Source: an uncultured Selenomonadales bacterium | Lineage (GTDB): Bacteria > Bacillota > Negativicutes > Acidaminococcales > Acidaminococcaceae | Direction: 5' to 3' | Assembly: GCA_900315925.1 (NCBI GenBank) | Contig: ONAV01000003.1 | Coordinates: 1 to 64,000 of the forward strand | DNA: 64,000 bases | Shown here: positions 9,545-17,320 of the stretch, piece by piece | How positions within the stretch are numbered: position 1 is the stretch's first letter | How the letters are laid out: every line of letters begins with the position of its first letter | Program-made: the position numbers and the translations under genes | Notes under the pieces: model-generated | What the model was told of the DNA's origin: nothing | The model's database searches: none | The model's input: only the letters and a program-made list of their open reading frames with translations

Positions 9545-10405
9545 TTACATCTCCAGCCACTTTTTAATCTCTTCGTCACTCATTTCAGCCAGCTTGTTCG
9601 CATCCAGACAGTCCTTCACGTCTGCCTTGGGAACGGTATTGCGGATAGCGTCCGCGCTGCTCTTGGGTCCGCTGGTCTTGCTGGTGCAGAACGGATACAC
9701 CTTCTTCCCTTCCAGGTTCACCTTCTCCAGGAACGAGTGAATAATATTAGGACAGCTGAACCACCATATGGGGAATCCAATGGCAATCTTCTCATAGCGG
9801 CTGCAATCCGGCAGCGAGCCTTTGATTTCCGGGCGTGCGCCGGAGGCCTTTTCCATACCGGCCTTGGCCACGCAAAGTCCGTACATGGACGGATAGGCTT
9901 TCACCGGCAGGATGCGGTAGGTATTGCCTTTCGCCACAGACGCGATCTTCTGGGCCGCTTTCTCGGTCACGCCGGACCAGGAATAAAACGCTACCAGCAG
10001 TTTGCCTGCCATCTGCGGTTTCCGGTTTTCAAAGCGCGGTCTGTACGGACGGTTGCCCCCCGGCCTGTTGCCACCGCGGCTCGCCGAGCCATCCCCTTTT
10101 CCTTCCGGTCGGTTGCCGCCGCGTTCTGCGTAACCTTCACGGTTAGCGCCCTTACCAACCCCATTCCGGTCTTTATTGCCGTCCCAGTTGTTCTTCCGGA
10201 ACTTGCGGGGCGGTTTACCACCCGGTTTGTTGGCAGTTCCTGGGCCCGGTTTGCCGGGTCTTCCGCCCTGACCGGCATTGGGTTTGTTTTCGTAATTTGT
10301 ATTTACCCTGTCTCCGCCGGCAGCCTTTGCTTCATTCTGTTCCGGCGCCCCCTGCCCTGCAGGTCCATTGGTATTCTTTTTATAAAAACGTTTTCCTTGT
10401 GCCAT
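9545..10405 (-). CDS. Flavodoxin-domain protein with long disordered basic N-terminus
   Basis: Residues about 132-286 form a flavodoxin-like FMN domain: GKLLVAFYSWSGVTEKAA matches the phosphate-binding loop pattern YSxTGxT, and GFPIWWF is typical of the isoalloxazine-facing region. Residues 1-131 are low complexity, rich in Gly, Asn, Arg, Lys and Pro, with GGNRPGGNRP-type repeats resembling RNA-binding RGG tails. This tail is not normal for flavodoxins. There is no signal peptide, so the protein should be cytoplasmic. GGAGA precedes the ATG. The gene lies upstream of the autotransporter gene. Inferred role: electron transfer or FMN-dependent redox, with the tail tethering it to nucleic acid or another polyanion. 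Confidence 0.75.
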   Translation of the reverse strand: MAQGKRFYKKNTNGPAGQGAPEQNEAKAAGGDRVNTNYENKPNAGQGGRPGKPGPGTANKPGGKPPRKFRKNNWDGNKDRNGVGKGANREGYAERGGNRPEGKGDGSASRGGNRPGGNRPYRPRFENRKPQMAGKLLVAFYSWSGVTEKAAQKIASVAKGNTYRILPVKAYPSMYGLCVAKAGMEKASGARPEIKGSLPDCSRYEKIAIGFPIWWFSCPNIIHSFLEKVNLEGKKVYPFCTSKTSGPKSSADAIRNTVPKADVKDCLDANKLAEMSDEEIKKWLEM

Positions 10406-10530
10406 ATTGTCACACTCTCCATTAATATTGAAAAGGGATTACTCACGACTTGCAATTTACAATTCATTTCTGCCCTGGGGCAGCATCCCGCAGCTGCACA
10501 CACAGCGACGGTTCATCAAATTCGGCCACT

Positions 10531-11952
10531 TCACACTCTCTTCGCCAGTTTCAGGAAAGCTTCGTAGCCCCGTCTTGCTTCGTATATATCCGCCTTGCTG
10601 GTAGCTTCCCAGGGGGCGTGCATGCTCAGCACCGGCACCCCGCTGTCGATGACGTTCATGCCGTACAGTGCCATGATGTAGGCAATGGTACCGCCGCCGC
10701 CCAGATCCACCTTGCCTAGTTCTGACATCTGGAAGTTAATCTTTTCTTTTGCAAAGATGCTGCGGATGTGGGCGATGTATTCCGCATTGGCATCGTTGGA
10801 ACCGGATTTGCCCCGGGCGCCGGTGAACTTGTTCAGCACCAGGCCCTTGCCAAAGTAGGCTACGTTCTTCTTGTCGAAAGCCGATGCATACAGCGGATCG
10901 AACGCGCTGCTCACATCGCTGGAGAGCATCGTGCTGTTGGCCAGGGTGCGACGCAGCACCAGATCCGTTCCCTTGCCCAGCAGTTCCAGCAGCTCTGCCA
11001 CGGTATTCTCAAAGAACATACTCTGCATACCGGTGGCGCCAACGCTGCCGATTTCTTCCTTGTCCACTAAAATGCAGCAGGCGGTACGGCTCACGTCCTT
11101 CACATCCAGCATGGCCTTGTAGGAACCGTAAGCGCAGACCCGGTCGTCCTGCCCGTAGGACAGCACCATGCTCCGGTCGAAACCGGCTTCCCGGGCGCGG
11201 CCTGCGGGGACCACTTCCAGCTCTGCGGAGAGGAAATCTTCCTCTTCCACGCCAAACTGCTTCTTCAAAATTGCCAGCACGCCTTTCTTCACGGCTTCCT
11301 TGCCTGCGGACTTTTTGTCTTCTTCCTTCACATTGCGGCCCACTTTGATGGGCTGGTTGCCCACGATCACATCCAGGGCTTCCCCTTCCACCACCGTCGT
11401 CGCCTTCTTGTTCATCTGGTCCTGGGCCAGATGGATCAGCAGGTCGGACACGAAGAACACCGGATCTTCCGGTTTTTCGCCCACGGCAACTTTCACCACC
11501 GTGCCATCCTTTTTCACGATGACACCGTGGATCGCCAGGGGAATCGCCACCCACTGGTATTTTTTGATACCGCCGTAGTAATGGGTATCCAGCAGGGCAA
11601 AGCCGCCGTCCTCATACAATGGGTTCTGCTTCACATCCATGCGGGGGGAATCAATGTGGGCCCCTAAAATATTCATGCCGTTCTCAATGGGCTCTTTGCC
11701 GATATTGAACATAGCAATGCCTTTTTTCATGTTGATGCGGTACACCTTGTCCCCAGCCTTCAGCTTCTTTCCTTTGGCAATCAGTTCATCCAGGTCTTTG
11801 TAACCGGCCTCCTGCATTTCCGCCAGGATAAGCTCCACGCATTCCCGTTCCGTCTTGCCGTTGCTCAGGAAATCCAGATATCCGTTGCAGAATTCATGAC
11901 AGGCCTTGATCTGGGCCGGTGTATAGTTTTCCCACGTGCTCTTCTTTTCCAA
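10531..11952 (-). CDS. M18 family aminopeptidase
   Basis: Cytoplasmic dinuclear-zinc aminopeptidase of the aspartyl aminopeptidase family, removing N-terminal (often acidic) residues from peptides. Metal-site segments are visible: GAHIDSPRMD near residue 99, DKEEIGSVG in the middle, and GGGGTIAYI near the end. The reading frame is open to a GTG at 12054 that overlaps the stop of the upstream gene, but I chose the TTG at 11952. AAAGGA lies about 8 bases before it, and the protein then begins LEKKSTWENY, which matches the usual start of bacterial M18 enzymes. This gives 473 aa. The 34-residue extension has no family resemblance. Confidence 0.88.
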   Translation of the reverse strand: MEKKSTWENYTPAQIKACHEFCNGYLDFLSNGKTERECVELILAEMQEAGYKDLDELIAKGKKLKAGDKVYRINMKKGIAMFNIGKEPIENGMNILGAHIDSPRMDVKQNPLYEDGGFALLDTHYYGGIKKYQWVAIPLAIHGVIVKKDGTVVKVAVGEKPEDPVFFVSDLLIHLAQDQMNKKATTVVEGEALDVIVGNQPIKVGRNVKEEDKKSAGKEAVKKGVLAILKKQFGVEEEDFLSAELEVVPAGRAREAGFDRSMVLSYGQDDRVCAYGSYKAMLDVKDVSRTACCILVDKEEIGSVGATGMQSMFFENTVAELLELLGKGTDLVLRRTLANSTMLSSDVSSAFDPLYASAFDKKNVAYFGKGLVLNKFTGARGKSGSNDANAEYIAHIRSIFAKEKINFQMSELGKVDLGGGGTIAYIMALYGMNVIDSGVPVLSMHAPWEATSKADIYEARRGYEAFLKLAKRV

Positions 11953-12050
11953 TCTGTTTCGTCCTTTCTGTTTGCTGCCTTTCACCCTCACGGTTTCACG
12001 CAACCGGCTTTCGGGATGCACAGCAAATACAATTTTAAACTTCCCTGCGC

Positions 12051-13760
12051 TCACGCAAAATACTTTTTCTCAAACTCTTCCACCGCAATGGGTTTCGAGA
12101 AATAGAAACCTTGCAGGTAATCGCACTGCAGCTCCCGCAGGAATTGCACCTGTTCGGCAGTTTCCACGCCTTCTGCCACCACGGCCATGTCCAGGGTTTT
12201 AGCCAGGTCGATGACCAGTTTGATGATCTGCTTGCCCCGTTCCCAGTGATCCAGTTTCCGGAGGAAGCCCATGTCCAGCTTCAGTATGTCAGCCTGGATA
12301 TTCTGCAGCATGTTCAGGGACGAATAGCCGCTGCCGAAATCGTCCAGCCCTACCAGGAATCCCCGTTTCCGCAGCTTTTCAATAATGAGATTGCAGGCAT
12401 CAAAGTTTTCGATGATGGTTGACTCCGTAATCTCCAGATGGAGCCGGGCGGGATTGATCTTGTACTTTTCCGCCAGCCGGATAAAGATGTCTGCCACATC
12501 GCCGTAATACAGATCCTTGGGAGACACGTTCACGGAAATGCTTACATCCCCATGGCCTGCCTTTTCCCAGATGGCCAGCTGTTTCGCTGCCTTTTCCCAG
12601 ATGTAATGATCCATCCGGTAAATGTTATCCGAGCGTTCCAGAATCGGGATAAAATCACCTGGCATAATCAATCCCCGATCCTTGTGGAACCACCGGGACA
12701 GCGCCTCCGCCCGATGCATCTTTCCGTCCAGACCGATCTGAGGCTGCAGGAACAGCCGCAACTCCCCGTTCTTCAGGGCATCGTCAAAATCGTTCAGGAT
12801 CTGCCGTTCCTTTACAGCTGTTTCCAGCAGGCTTTGTTCAAACCGCTGTTCCGCATACACGTCCTGTGTACGGATGGTCTGGATGGCCATGGTGGTACGG
12901 TCCAGCATCTGACCCAGGGAATAGCCTCTGTCCAGCTTTTCGTAAATGCCCACCTGGTAATGTACGTGATAGGACCGGCCCATGAGACTTCCGGCCAGCA
13001 TCTTCAGTTCGTTCTCCAGCGGGATGTCCGCAAAGACACCATGGGGAACACAGAGCGCAAAATTGTCCCGGCCGATGCGACCGTACAGCGCGCCATAGGG
13101 TTTTTGAAGCGAGGCCAGATACTGAGCCAGGCCAATGAGCAGCTGATCGCACTGATTGGCGCCAAAGAGCTGGGTGATCAGGTCGAAGCCGCGGATTTTG
13201 ATCTGGATCAGGTCGAAGTCCGCATCCGGCTCACTGCTCAGCCGCTCCCGCAGGCTTTCGCTGAAACCTTTCATATTATAAATGCGGGTCAGCAGATCAT
13301 GACGCAGGTTGTACAGAGCTGTAGCGTAATTGCTTCTCTCCCGGCTCTCATCCCTGGCAGATACACTTTCCCCTATTTCCGCCGGTTTCAGTGTCACCAT
13401 CTCAATGGTACAGTTCATCAACTCCCCGGTTTCCATCTCCACTTCCACCGGCATGGCATTGATCACATACTCCTGCCCGTCCAGAATTTCGATTTTGGTG
13501 AATTTTTTATGGGATACACAGGCGTTGAAGCTGATACAGTTCTTGCAGCGGCTGCTGCGCCCCCATACGGAGAAGCAGTTTTTCCCGTAATTCAGTTTTC
13601 CGTTTTTGGTGATGGAAAGTTCAAAGCATTCGCCGGGGTTCACCAGGCGCACAATCTCATATAACGGGCTCATGGCCTGCAGCATTTCCTGTACTTTGGC
13701 AATGGTCAGCCGGGGTACCGGGTTCTCCTGTGGCCTTTTTAAAAGGGTATCTACACTCAC
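12051..13760 (-). CDS. Cyclic-di-GMP phosphodiesterase: Cys-rich sensor, degenerate GGDEF, EAL
   Basis: Predicted signalling enzyme that hydrolyses cyclic di-GMP. Residues 1-130 are a PAS-like sensor containing Cys62, Cys72, Cys75 and Cys81, spaced as a possible metal or iron-sulfur site. Residues about 150-310 are a GGDEF fold whose signature has decayed to RIGRDNF, so it should not synthesise cyclic di-GMP. Residues 333-569 form the EAL domain, with E352-A-L, SVNVSP, LEITES, LDDFGSG, LKLD, AEGVE and QGFYFSKP all conserved, so it should be catalytic. I chose the GTG at 13760, with GGAGGA 9 bases upstream, rather than the ATG at 13796, which would lie upstream of that ribosome binding site. 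There is no transmembrane segment. Length 569 aa. Confidence 0.87.
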   Translation of the reverse strand: MSVDTLLKRPQENPVPRLTIAKVQEMLQAMSPLYEIVRLVNPGECFELSITKNGKLNYGKNCFSVWGRSSRCKNCISFNACVSHKKFTKIEILDGQEYVINAMPVEVEMETGELMNCTIEMVTLKPAEIGESVSARDESRERSNYATALYNLRHDLLTRIYNMKGFSESLRERLSSEPDADFDLIQIKIRGFDLITQLFGANQCDQLLIGLAQYLASLQKPYGALYGRIGRDNFALCVPHGVFADIPLENELKMLAGSLMGRSYHVHYQVGIYEKLDRGYSLGQMLDRTTMAIQTIRTQDVYAEQRFEQSLLETAVKERQILNDFDDALKNGELRLFLQPQIGLDGKMHRAEALSRWFHKDRGLIMPGDFIPILERSDNIYRMDHYIWEKAAKQLAIWEKAGHGDVSISVNVSPKDLYYGDVADIFIRLAEKYKINPARLHLEITESTIIENFDACNLIIEKLRKRGFLVGLDDFGSGYSSLNMLQNIQADILKLDMGFLRKLDHWERGKQIIKLVIDLAKTLDMAVVAEGVETAEQVQFLRELQCDYLQGFYFSKPIAVEEFEKKYFA

Positions 13761-13796
13761 GTTGCATCGTCCTCCGGTAATATTGGGGTGAGGCAT

Positions 13797-13855
13797 TTAA
13801 GGAGACACTGATTCAATGAGTTTGTACGATGACGAATCAATCAGCGTTTCCTTAA
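13797..13855. repeat. Palindromic copy of the TTAAGGAAACACTGATT repeat (family D)
   Basis: The left end TTAAGGAGACACTGATTCA and the reverse of the right end TTAAGGAAACGCTGATTGA are near-identical, so the 59-base element is an imperfect palindrome. Related sequences occur at 22788, 26131 and 34702. Confidence 0.65.
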
Positions 13856-13890
13856 CTCATATCATCTGATTCGTACTATCCTTATCTTCT

Positions 13891-13897
13891 TATTATA
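13891..13897 (-). promoter_or_regulatory. Possible -10 element for the EAL gene
   Basis: A TATAAT hexamer on the minus strand lies about 130 bases upstream of the EAL start and just downstream of the preceding terminator. The -35 region (TCTGGC, about 18 bases away) is weak, so this is tentative. Confidence 0.35.
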
Positions 13898-13902
13898 CTA
13901 AA

Positions 13903-13938
13903 AAAAGCTGACTTCTGCCAGAAAAAACACACCAGCTT
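13903..13938 (-). terminator. Likely terminator after the IPP isomerase gene
   Basis: On the minus strand AAGCTG and CAGCTT form a short stem, with an internal TTCTGGCAGAA mini-palindrome in the loop, followed by six T. It lies about 90 bases after the isomerase stop. The stem is only 6 base pairs, so efficiency is uncertain. Confidence 0.5.
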
Positions 13939-14029
13939 ATCTTTTGCGTTTGCATGCATCAGCGAGTTTCGAATCCTTCATCAATCAGATTTCATCGTTT
14001 CGGAATTGTTTCATAACGGAGGCTTCTTT

Positions 14030-15085
14030 TCACCGTATTCTCCTATCTAAAGGCGCATAGCCCCTGCTCCGGATAAAATCCATTGTTTCCCCCGAATAGA
14101 CCAGGTGTGCCTGCTGCAACTCCCGCACAGTGCGGCAGCCTGTCAGCACCATGATGTCTTTTAAATCAGCAATTACATCCTGCAGATACGCAATCGCTGC
14201 CTCTTCCCCGTTCTGCATAAGCATTGTCAGCACGTTTCCGCTCATGGCCACAGCATCTGCGCCAAGCGCAATCGCCAGAGCAGCCTGCCAGCCGTTACGG
14301 ATACCGCCGGACGCAATTACCGTGTCCCAGGGTTTCGCCACATGAGCCGCATCAATCAGGCTCCAGGCCGTAGGAATCCCCCAGCTTGCAAACTTTTCAT
14401 AGCGTGTGTTCCGGCCCCGGGCTGCCTCAATGGCTGCAAAGCTGGTGCCGCCAAGGCCGGCAATGTTAAAACATGAAAAACCCATAGCCTGCAGCTCCTG
14501 TATCTGCTCCGCCGCCATGCCGCAGCCTGTCTCTTTTATAATGATCGGAACATTCGTACAATCCTGCAGACGGGACAGATTATCCCGGATCAGGGAAAAC
14601 TGTTTGTCTCCCTCCGGCATAATCAGTTCCTGGGTCACATTCAGATGGATCTCCAGGGCGTCTGCCCGAATCATATCCACGGCAGCTCTTGCCTCTTCCG
14701 GCGTAGCAAGAGCGCTGACATTGGCAAAGAAGATGCCATCGGGATTCTCCTCACGAATCACCGCAAAAGTATCTGCATGCTGCCCTTCTCTGACCGAACC
14801 GTACTGGGACCCTACCGCCAGGGAAACACCGGCACGCCCTGCCACCGCAGCCAGTTTCCGGTTGATTTCCTTTACACGGTCCGCACCGCCGGTAATGGCA
14901 TCAATCATCACCGGAACCGGCAGTTTAAGGTTGCCGATCCGGGTGCGTATATCCACCCTGTCCGGCTCCACCGGTGTCAGGCAGTTGTGCAGAAAACGGA
15001 TATCCTCCAGACCTGTCTTGCGCTCTCCGTCTCCTAATTCCAGCGCGTACCGGATATGATCTAATTTTCGTTGTTCCCGTATCAT
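14030..15085 (-). CDS. fni: Type 2 isopentenyl-diphosphate delta-isomerase
   Basis: FMN- and NADPH-dependent enzyme interconverting IPP and DMAPP. The protein shows RKLDHIRYALE at the N-terminus, the MIDAITGGA segment, GSQYGSVR, LEIHLNVTQE, the IIKETGCGM strand, and IASGGIRNGWQAALAIALGADAVAMSG, the FMN phosphate site. The ATG at 15085 is preceded by AGGGG; upstream in-frame sequence lacks family similarity. Length 351 aa, as expected. MEP-pathway bacteria do not strictly need this isomerase because IspH makes both products, so its presence beside a damaged ispH is notable. Confidence 0.93.
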   Translation of the reverse strand: MIREQRKLDHIRYALELGDGERKTGLEDIRFLHNCLTPVEPDRVDIRTRIGNLKLPVPVMIDAITGGADRVKEINRKLAAVAGRAGVSLAVGSQYGSVREGQHADTFAVIREENPDGIFFANVSALATPEEARAAVDMIRADALEIHLNVTQELIMPEGDKQFSLIRDNLSRLQDCTNVPIIIKETGCGMAAEQIQELQAMGFSCFNIAGLGGTSFAAIEAARGRNTRYEKFASWGIPTAWSLIDAAHVAKPWDTVIASGGIRNGWQAALAIALGADAVAMSGNVLTMLMQNGEEAAIAYLQDVIADLKDIMVLTGCRTVRELQQAHLVYSGETMDFIRSRGYAPLDRRIR

Positions 15086-15161
15086 ACCAATCCCCTGATA
15101 AAACCAAACTATTACAATCCGGCGGTGTGATAACCTGCTTTTACACATCCGCCCTGCAGTA

Positions 15162-15206
15162 CAAATTGTTTAAAGCTATGCTGCAGACACCGTTTTAAAC
15201 AATTTG
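15162..15206. promoter_or_regulatory. Perfect 13-base inverted repeat upstream of the IPP isomerase gene
   Basis: CAAATTGTTTAAA and TTTAAACAATTTG are separated by 19 bases, between the S1 terminator and the isomerase start. It could be an operator for a dimeric regulator or an RNA hairpin. No T-run follows on either strand. Confidence 0.45.
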
Positions 15207-15222
15207 CCACTAAAAACCAAAA

Positions 15223-15247
15223 AGAGGACGGAAAAACTCCGTCCTCT
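15223..15247 (-). terminator. Terminator for the S1 gene
   Basis: A perfect 10-base-pair stem, AGAGGACGGA with its complement, around a 5-base loop, followed on the minus strand by TTTTTGGTTTTT. It begins 12 bases after the S1 stop. Confidence 0.88.
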
Positions 15248-15258
15248 GCGATTCAGGT

Positions 15259-16563
15259 TTATTTGTTCAGACCTTCCAGCTGTTCCGCCATAGCATTGTT
15301 GGAGAAGTTTTCTTCCGTATTGCCATCCATAAAAGCTTTCATTTCTGCTTTTTCTTCATCTTTCTTAGCGCGGGTCAGGGACAGTCCGATTTTCCGTTTG
15401 GCCTGATCAATCTTGATGATCATCGGTTTAACCACCTGGCCAATCTTCAGCACGTCTTCCGGTTTTTCCACACGGGTATCTGCCAGTTCGGAAACGTGAA
15501 TCATGCCTTCTACTTTATCATTCAGACGAACCAGTGCGCCAAAGGGCAGGAAGCGTTCTACCGTGCCTTCCACTTCATCACCTACCGCAAAGCCGGCAGC
15601 AGCAGCAATCCACGGATCTTCCTGGGTTGCTTTGATGGACAGGGAAACGCGATGGTTTTCTTTGTCAACTTTCTTGACAAATACTTTTACCATATCGCCT
15701 TCCTTAGCAACATCACCAGCTTTTACGCTGCGGTCGTAGGACAGTTCCGTATTGTGAACCAGGCCTACCAGACCTTCCAGCACTTCTACGAACAGACCAA
15801 ATTCAGCAACCTTTACAACTTTGCCTTCGTAGGTCTCGCCTTCTACGATTTCTTCATACGCAGCAGCTTCTCTGGCAGCACGGGCTTCTTTGGCAGCCGC
15901 GATACGGGCTTCACGGTTTTCTAGCCATTCCTGATGCTTCTGCGCCTTTTCCGCTTTCAGCAGGTCGCGGCGGGAAACAACAATACGTTTTTTCTCCGCA
16001 TTGACTTCGATAATCTCAGCTTCCATTTCTTTACCTACGTACGGGGTAAAGTCGTCAATATGACGCAGTTCTACGTGGGAAGCAGGCATAAAGCCTTCTA
16101 CGCCTTCGACTGCTACAGCCAGACCTACAACCTGTTTCGGTTTGTCGGAGTCCTTGTCGCGGCCGCGGGCTTTGATCACGCGTAATACCTTAACGGTTGC
16201 CGGGCGCTTTTCGCCTTCCGGCAATTCCTGTACCGTCTTCCATGCAGCTTCTTTTTCCGCACGGATCTTGGACAGGCGGATAAACTCTTCGGTAGTGGAA
16301 CCCGGTACAACAACTGCTTCCACTTCATCGCCAACGTTAACCGTACCCATCAGTTCTTCCGGGTTTGCGTCCATTGCCCAGTCAGCCCAGGCAATCAAGC
16401 CCTCACGTCTATAGCCAAAAGAAATATAAACGCCTTCTTTATCTACCTGAATTACTTTGCCGGTAACGAGTTTGCCCGGATGCACGCCGTAATCTTCCAT
16501 GCTGGCATCAAGCATCGCCTCGAATTCGTTACCCTCTACTTTGTTGATTTCCATGTTTTCCAT
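15259..16563 (-). CDS. rpsA: Ribosomal protein S1 homologue, four S1 RNA-binding domains
   Basis: Ribosome-associated protein that helps mRNA bind to the 30S subunit. The 434 residues contain four S1 domains: about 30-100 (GKVIQVDKEGVYISFGYRREGLI), 115-200, 240-310 (GKVVKVAEFGLFVEVLEGLVGLVH) and 325-400 (GTVERFLPFGALVRLNDKVEGMIHVSEL), followed by an acidic tail. The ATG at 16563 has AAGGAGG at 16575-16581, 11 bases away, and that site overlaps the ispH stop. The open frame continues upstream of this ATG and encodes AISAGASTPERIIKEAVKA, the usual IspH C-terminus. In several Firmicutes ispH and S1 are one polypeptide, so this gene probably descends from such a fusion. Confidence 0.92.
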   Translation of the reverse strand: MENMEINKVEGNEFEAMLDASMEDYGVHPGKLVTGKVIQVDKEGVYISFGYRREGLIAWADWAMDANPEELMGTVNVGDEVEAVVVPGSTTEEFIRLSKIRAEKEAAWKTVQELPEGEKRPATVKVLRVIKARGRDKDSDKPKQVVGLAVAVEGVEGFMPASHVELRHIDDFTPYVGKEMEAEIIEVNAEKKRIVVSRRDLLKAEKAQKHQEWLENREARIAAAKEARAAREAAAYEEIVEGETYEGKVVKVAEFGLFVEVLEGLVGLVHNTELSYDRSVKAGDVAKEGDMVKVFVKKVDKENHRVSLSIKATQEDPWIAAAAGFAVGDEVEGTVERFLPFGALVRLNDKVEGMIHVSELADTRVEKPEDVLKIGQVVKPMIIKIDQAKRKIGLSLTRAKKDEEKAEMKAFMDGNTEENFSNNAMAEQLEGLNK

Positions 16564-16574
16564 CGCTTTGACAG

Positions 16575-16581
16575 CCTCCTT
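16575..16581 (-). promoter_or_regulatory. Strong Shine-Dalgarno for S1 inside the former ispH coding sequence
   Basis: AAGGAGG on the minus strand overlaps the TAA that ends ispH (16580-16582). It allows S1 to be made independently even though the upstream IspH frame is broken. In the other frame the same bases encode part of the IspH-like segment IIKEAV. Confidence 0.7.
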
Positions 16582-17320
16582 AATTATACGTTCCGGAGTG
16601 GATGCTCCGGCCGAGATAGCACCGGGGGCAGATGGCGCTTACCAGCTCGGTCAGGTGCCTGGTGTTGGCACTGTTCCTGCCGCCTATCACGATAAAGGCA
16701 TCTACCTCGGCAGCCAGTTTAGCCGCAGCATTCTGCCGCTCTTTGGTCGCCAGACAGATTGTCCGCTCCACCCGGTATTCACCGGGCCTTGCAGCCTGCA
16801 GCGCCTGCAGTATTTCCTCAAATTTCGCCAGCTCAAACGTGGTCTGGATGATGACGCAATATTTGGAAACAAGGGGCACTTCGCCAATATCTTCTTTAGA
16901 TTCTATAATAATACCATTTTTTCCGGCAAATGCCAATATGCTTTTTACTTCCGGATGATTTTTTTCTCCGACGATAATGGGCTGGTAACCTTCCTCAAAT
17001 GCTTGCTGTGCCTTGCGTTGGCTCGTTTTTACATTAGGACAGGTGGCATCTAAAATTTTCAAATTTTTTTCAATTGCCTGCTCATAAATGTCCGGACCCA
17101 CCCCATGGGATCGGAAAATAACCGTTTCCCCTTCCGAAAACTGGTCCAATGAGTCTTTGCAGCCCACGCCTTTGGCTGCCAGTTCGTCTGTGAACTGCGG
17201 ATTGTGGATCAGAGGGCCCAGGGTTGCGGCAGGCAGGCTGTTTACAGCTCCCTCTGCGATTTCCACAGCCCGTTTCACACCGTAGCAGAAGCCACAGGGA
17301 TCAGCCAGGATGATTTTCAT
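16580..17320 (-). CDS. ispH: 4-hydroxy-3-methylbut-2-enyl diphosphate reductase, C-terminus lost by frameshift/deletion
   Basis: Last enzyme of the MEP pathway, making IPP and DMAPP with a 4Fe-4S cluster. The three cluster ligands are present: C12 (GFCYGV), C94 (DATCPNV) and C189 (TICLATKERQ), along with H72, H122 and GGRNSANT. At residue 233 (AICPR) the protein leaves the family and ends after 13 unrelated residues, at 246 aa instead of about 280. The missing SAGASTPE motif, which binds substrate diphosphate, is encoded in another frame immediately downstream and continues into S1. About 25 residues between these points are absent. Start: ATG at 17320, the usual family start, overlapping the end of plsC by 20 bases. 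Activity is uncertain. Confidence 0.85.
   Translation of the reverse strand: MKIILADPCGFCYGVKRAVEIAEGAVNSLPAATLGPLIHNPQFTDELAAKGVGCKDSLDQFSEGETVIFRSHGVGPDIYEQAIEKNLKILDATCPNVKTSQRKAQQAFEEGYQPIIVGEKNHPEVKSILAFAGKNGIIIESKEDIGEVPLVSKYCVIIQTTFELAKFEEILQALQAARPGEYRVERTICLATKERQNAAAKLAAEVDAFIVIGGRNSANTRHLTELVSAICPRCYLGRSIHSGTYN

Noticed and set aside
11953-12054. GTG start for the M18 aminopeptidase with a 4-base overlap of the upstream stop
   Set aside because: The TTG at 11952 has a good ribosome binding site and matches the family start; the extension has no family residues.
12438-13664. 408-codon open frame on the plus strand opposite the EAL gene
   Set aside because: Shadow of a gene whose EAL motifs are intact; His/Gln-rich composition typical of antisense frames.
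13960-13980. tRNA T-loop-like TTTCGAATCC
   Set aside because: No acceptor, D or anticodon stems can be built around it.
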